From Hymenoscyphus infarciens (taxonomy: Eukaryota > Ascomycota > Leotiomycetes > Helotiales > Helotiaceae), in assembly GCA_001414345.1 (NCBI GenBank), contig LLCB01000023.1, positions 62,001-126,000 on the forward strand: a stretch of DNA of 64,000 nucleotides. Reading direction: 5' to 3'. Within the stretch, counting starts at the first letter, position 1, and every line of letters begins with the position of its first letter. The translations under genes and the position numbers were made by a program. The notes beneath the pieces are model-generated. The model did not search any database. It was not told the DNA's origin and saw only the letters and a list, made by a program, of their open reading frames with translations. Shown piece by piece: positions 59,410 to 64,000 of the stretch.

Positions 59410-62400
59410 TAGTATAGTCGATAGTATTTATAATATTATACTACTACGATATATTATTAGAAACCTACTTTAATATATACTATTTATACTATTTAAATAC
59501 TATAATATCTAATAATATTATCTTTTATATTATTAGTATTTTAATTAATACTATAATAATATCGTAGTATTACTAAGTCTAAATATTTAAGCTTTTTACT
59601 CTAGATTTTAACTCTACTTTTTTTTAGCTTTATCTTTTAAAACTATATAGTATAACGTATAGTATAGAAAATATAGTACTAAATAGCTAGAATTATAGAT
59701 CTATTTAAATAGAGTATTTTAAAAAAAGAATTATATAAATAGCTCTTAAACTAACCTAAGTAATATAAAGTAATAAATATAGTCTATATAAAATAGATTT
59801 CTAGATATATTTCTATTAATACTAAGTACTAATTTAATAATAATAACATTAGATTAAAAGTTATAATATAATAGATTAGTATATTAAATTTATTAAACTT
59901 TACCTTTTAATTATATATAAAGATTAACTAAATCGATATTTAAAAAATTTAGATTTTATACTACTCTAGCTAAAATTTATATATATTTCTATAAAACGAT
60001 TTTATTTATTTAAATAAGGTCCTATATACTTAATTTTTATTCGATTAATACGTATATAAGCTTAAAAGAACGCTCTAAATTAGAGCTTTCTAAAAATATA
60101 ATTAAAACTTAACTCTATAGTATAGATAATTTTTAATCACACTCTAAAGATAATAGACTTTAGATATTTAATTTAGCTTTAATATATATTCTAGTACGCT
60201 ATACTATAATTAGTTAAAACATGCTCTAATTATTTATAGATTAAAGAGTATTAATTATAATTGCTTTAAATATAAAAAAGGTTCTTAAAAGGCTCTCTCT
60301 TTCTCTCTAAAAAGTCTTCTATCTTTATTCTTTATATCTATCTTAAAGTTACTTTATAATTATTACTTACCTCTTTTTAGTACTAGTTACTAAAAAATTA
60401 TAACTTCTACTACTATTATTAATACTTTAAAAGTTTAATAACTTCGGTCTCTCTAATTACTTCTATAATTTTATCCTTTATTCATTACCTTTATATCTTA
60501 CTTTTTACTAATTTACTATATTCTCTTAGATATTAAGCTCTTAGTCTTATATTCCTCTAGAATTACTACTAATATTACCTATTTCATCTTATTTAAGTAC
60601 TTTAAGCTTCTAGAAAGACCTCTTTAAAACTAAGCTAGTAGTGACTAATATAAGTACACTCTATTTAGATCTATAAGAAGTATTCTTAATCTAGAAAAAG
60701 CTTACTAAAAGACCTTAAACTAGCTATATTTAGCTCTATATAATTAATAAGAATTATAAGACAGTTTATATATAAGAAACTCTTAAATCTAATAATATAA
60801 TTAGCTTACTAGTTTCTTAGTAATAAATCTACTAGCTACTAGAAGTAGCGTTATAAGTACTATACTAAGAGATATATTATAAATAGTAGTACTAAAATCA
60901 TAGCTACTTATCTCTTTAAGAATTATAAAATTAATATTAAAACCCTATACTAAAAGGCTACTAAAAAGAGATAAATTAGTATTAAAGAAGCTATGAATAT
61001 AGCCTACTAAAACCCTTAAAAAAGGTATAAGATTATATATATAATCTATTTTAACTTTAATAATAAGTACTTAGCTATTAATTCTAATACTTTAGAAGTT
61101 TTATTTATAAACCTTATTACCTCTTATAACCTTCTTATATACTTTACTAAATATAAAGCCTTTTATACTCTTATTTAATATCTTAATAACCTTAGAAGTA
61201 ATATTCTATCTAAAGTATACTTTATACTATATAACTAGGTTAAGTAATAATACTAAGACAGTTTTACTAAAACGAAGCATTATCTATTAAGATTCTAGTC
61301 TAAAATATATATATCTAATAATAAGTAGAAGTTAAACAATAGTCTTTCTATTCTAAGATATATAGCTTATAGAGTTAATAAGTTTAGTAACCTAGTAGAA
61401 GTAGTACTTAATATAAAACAAATTAAAAGGCTCTATATAAGTAAAAATATAGCACTCTTTTTACTTAAAATACTCTAAGATTATAGTATATAAAAACACT
61501 TCTAAAAATCCTAAATAAATACTTATTACTTTTAATAGATATATTTAATAAAATTAGCTACTTTTCTATAGATAATATACCTAATAACAACGTTATACTT
61601 TACTAAGTTACTTTAGTACTAGGTAAAAGTAATATAAGAGGCTAGGCTAAGTACTACTAAATTTAATATATATACTATATACTTTATCTTACTACTAGAG
61701 ATATAGCCTCTAAAAAGTATATAGATTTTAAGCTTAAGATAAACTAATTAGAAGACACCTACTTCTAAGACCCTTTATAGAGGTTTAAAGTTTATAATAC
61801 TCTTAAACATCTCTTTAACTTTATAAAAAAGATATATATAAGTATAGTAGTATATAACGAATTTAAGAAGTTAACTAGAGACCTTACTATACTCTAAGCT
61901 AATAAAACACGTTAGATATCCTAATATAAGAGCATTTAAAAGGTAATTACTTTAAAGCTTAAGATTAAACACTTTTAGAATATATATAAGTTTAACCTTA
62001 ATAATATAATTACTACTTAAAATTAGTCTAAACTTAGTTTAGTAAGTATAGTACTACTTTTACTTCTTAATCTCTTACTAATTTAATTAGATAAGGCTCT
62101 TTTTTAGCTCTCTTAAGTACTTCTTATTAGCACTTAAGAATATATCTAGAACTCTTAATAAAATAATCCTAATAATAGACTTTATTCTCTCTCTTTTTAA
62201 AGAAGCTTAAAAAAAGTATATTAATAATCTAGCTATACTATTCTTACTTTAAAAAGGTGAATAATATCCTCTTCTCTTTCTCTTTTTCTTTCTCTTTTAC
62301 TTTACTAATAATACTTTAGAGTAAGAAAAGATCTCTAAATACTATAATTTAACTAAGAGATCGCTAATATATACTACTATAGTAGTACTCTACCTAGCTT

Positions 62401-63870
62401 ATAAGTAGGAGTACTTAGAAAAGGCTTAAGAACCTAGCTAGATAGCTCCTACTTAGGCTATAGTAGAAAAACTATAGAACAACGATTATTACTCTAAAGT
62501 AGTATCTAGCTATATAAATAATACTAATATTAACTCTTAGATTATATTATTTAGCCTACTTTACTACTCTCTAGTATCTACCTAAGTATCTAATTTATTT
62601 ATCTAGTTTTTATTCTAAAAGAGAAGTAAGAGATAAGCTTTAACTCTTATTTTAACTTTACTTCTTTTTAGTTAATATACTTTAACCTAAGTTTCTCTCT
62701 CTTATAAATAATAAGTATACTTAATATTATACTCTTCTATCTTAAGATATAAACAAAAGTATAATCAAATAGTAGCTCTAACTTATTTAAAAGAAGGCCT
62801 ATTCTAATCTTTATAAGATAGTAATAAATATACTTTCTATCTTATATTTAAGTATCTTAGTAAAACACCTCTAGTCTTTAGCTAAATTAGTAGTTATAGA
62901 TTAATATAATTATCTTAAGATATATATTATAAAGATACTTAAATATTTAAAGTCTTAGTATAAGATTATATCCTTTAATCTTCTTAGCTAATTCTAGAGT
63001 AAGAAGGAAGTATTTAATATATAGGAAGTGCTTTAGAATAGCTTAAATAGGAGTACTTTTACTTATAAGATAAATAGTAGGTCTAGTTTTAGTTTAAGTT
63101 TTAAAGAGTCTATAAACTAAACTTATTTTTATTATTTTTTCTAGTAGTATATATTTATTCTTATATTTTAAGTACTTAAACAGTTATTTCCCTTTATCTA
63201 AAGAATTTTATAATATACTATTAATTTATTATTAAATAAAGAGTTATAAAGAAGCTTAGTTATTAAGATACTATTACTAAGCTAATTATTTCAAAAACGT
63301 TATATCTAGTAAGTTAGTTATTCTTAATAACTACGTCTTCTAAAAAGAAGCTCTAAATACTAAAAATTTAATTAAATACTAGTTAGTTACTACTAAACTT
63401 CCTATTAAATTTAAAGTATTATAATTAACTATATACTATAATCTTTATATAAAATATTTAGTAAGGTATACTAAGACCTAAGTCTTAGTATAGTATATAT
63501 ATAATATATATCTTAAATATCTATTAATTTATATACTAAAAAGCAACTTTTAGCTACGTACTTAATTAAACTACTAGCTTCTTATAAAATCGCCTAATAT
63601 ACGCTATTTAGGTTATTTAGTATATAATAAACAACTCTTACTAATTATTTTATTAATATCTATTATTATTATTATATAGTTTTAAAGTAATAGAAGAGTA
63701 TATAAAAAAGTATAAATAGCCTTATAAGTTATTAAAAGATATACTATATAATATTACAATATTACAATAGTATTATAGCGTATTTAGATACGTACTACTA
63801 GGATATTATTATAATATATTAATCTAAAATACTATAGTATTTTATTATAATAATACTATCGACTATACTA
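59410..63870. mobile_element. 4.46-kb DNA-transposon candidate, hAT-like target duplication
   Basis: Identical 19-bp ends in inverted orientation (TAGTATAGTCGATAGTATT at 59410 and, on the minus strand, from 63870). The flanking octamers are ctttctat (59402-59409) and ctttccgt (63871-63878), which differ only by C-to-T and G-to-A. An 8-bp duplication suits the hAT superfamily. The interior is saturated with stops; I could not recognise a transposase on either strand. Confidence 0.6.
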
Positions 63871-63878
63871 CTTTCCGT

Positions 63879-64000
63879 GCCTAGTAAGAAGAATAGAAAG
63901 GTTTATATATTATTCTATTATCTCTTAGTAGAAGTAGATTAGTTTATATACTTATTTAGAAGTATTCCTCGCTTAGCTACTTCTCTTCTATACTCTCTAC
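63879..64000. other. AT-rich sequence to the window end
   Basis: No gene or repeat boundary seen; the island continues past the window. Confidence 0.5.

Noticed and set aside
1..64000. tRNA or rRNA genes
   Set aside because: I saw no cloverleaf-compatible A/B box pair or ribosomal sequence by eye; a covariance-model scan would be needed to exclude tRNAs fully.

Overview
The window looks like the nuclear genome of a filamentous ascomycete (Pezizomycotina). My best guess is Leotiomycetes/Helotiales, from the general style of the proteins rather than a direct match. The evidence is short spliceosomal introns (mostly 47-75 nt) with GTAAGT/GTATGT donors, CTAAC/CTGAC branch sites and YAG acceptors, typical fungal gene families, and a large AT-rich block. 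That block has the hallmarks of repeat-induced point mutation (RIP): TA is everywhere, CA/TG are scarce, and there are stops in every frame.

From 1 to 42.1 kb the sequence is ordinary gene-bearing DNA. Glutaryl-CoA dehydrogenase (minus) and FEN1 (plus) are divergent. They are followed by a lone cytochrome P450 (plus), a broken membrane-protein gene (minus), a Ser/Pro-rich protein of unknown function (minus), a coiled-coil protein with a C-terminal CaaX box (minus), the phosphatidylinositol-4-phosphate 5-kinase MSS4 orthologue (minus), a secreted double-WSC protein (minus), a secreted DUF1961 protein (minus), a secreted intradiol dioxygenase-like protein (minus), allantoinase (plus), a decayed PHD-finger gene (plus) facing a decayed short-chain dehydrogenase (minus), an acidic/basic probably nuclear protein (minus), and a small protein with a C-terminal Zn(II)2Cys6 cluster (plus). 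Two non-autonomous inverted-repeat elements sit between genes (11.36-11.82 kb and 38.29-39.17 kb). The genes do not form one pathway or an obvious metabolite cluster. They are housekeeping functions (lysine/tryptophan catabolism, DNA repair, purine nitrogen use, phosphoinositide signalling) mixed with secreted proteins.

From about 42.1 kb to the end the sequence is a repeat island without intact genes. It contains a higher-order minisatellite (42.4-43.2 kb) and an old plus-strand gypsy-type fragment (43.35-44.72 kb, resuming at 52.55 kb) that is split by a complete 7.82-kb Ty3/gypsy element on the minus strand with 378-bp LTRs and a GTTAT target duplication. A 5.95-kb related LTR element follows, with 354-bp LTRs and a GATTA duplication; it contains internal direct repeats and no polymerase that I can read. 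Last is a 4.46-kb element with short terminal inverted repeats and an 8-bp target duplication whose two copies differ only by RIP-type transitions. The nesting order gives a relative history of insertions. The island could be a subtelomeric, pericentromeric or accessory AT-rich compartment; the window alone does not decide.

Most gene models were built by joining exons by hand and checking that splice phases and total length agree. Coordinates for spliced genes run from start to stop codon, with exons listed in the evidence.
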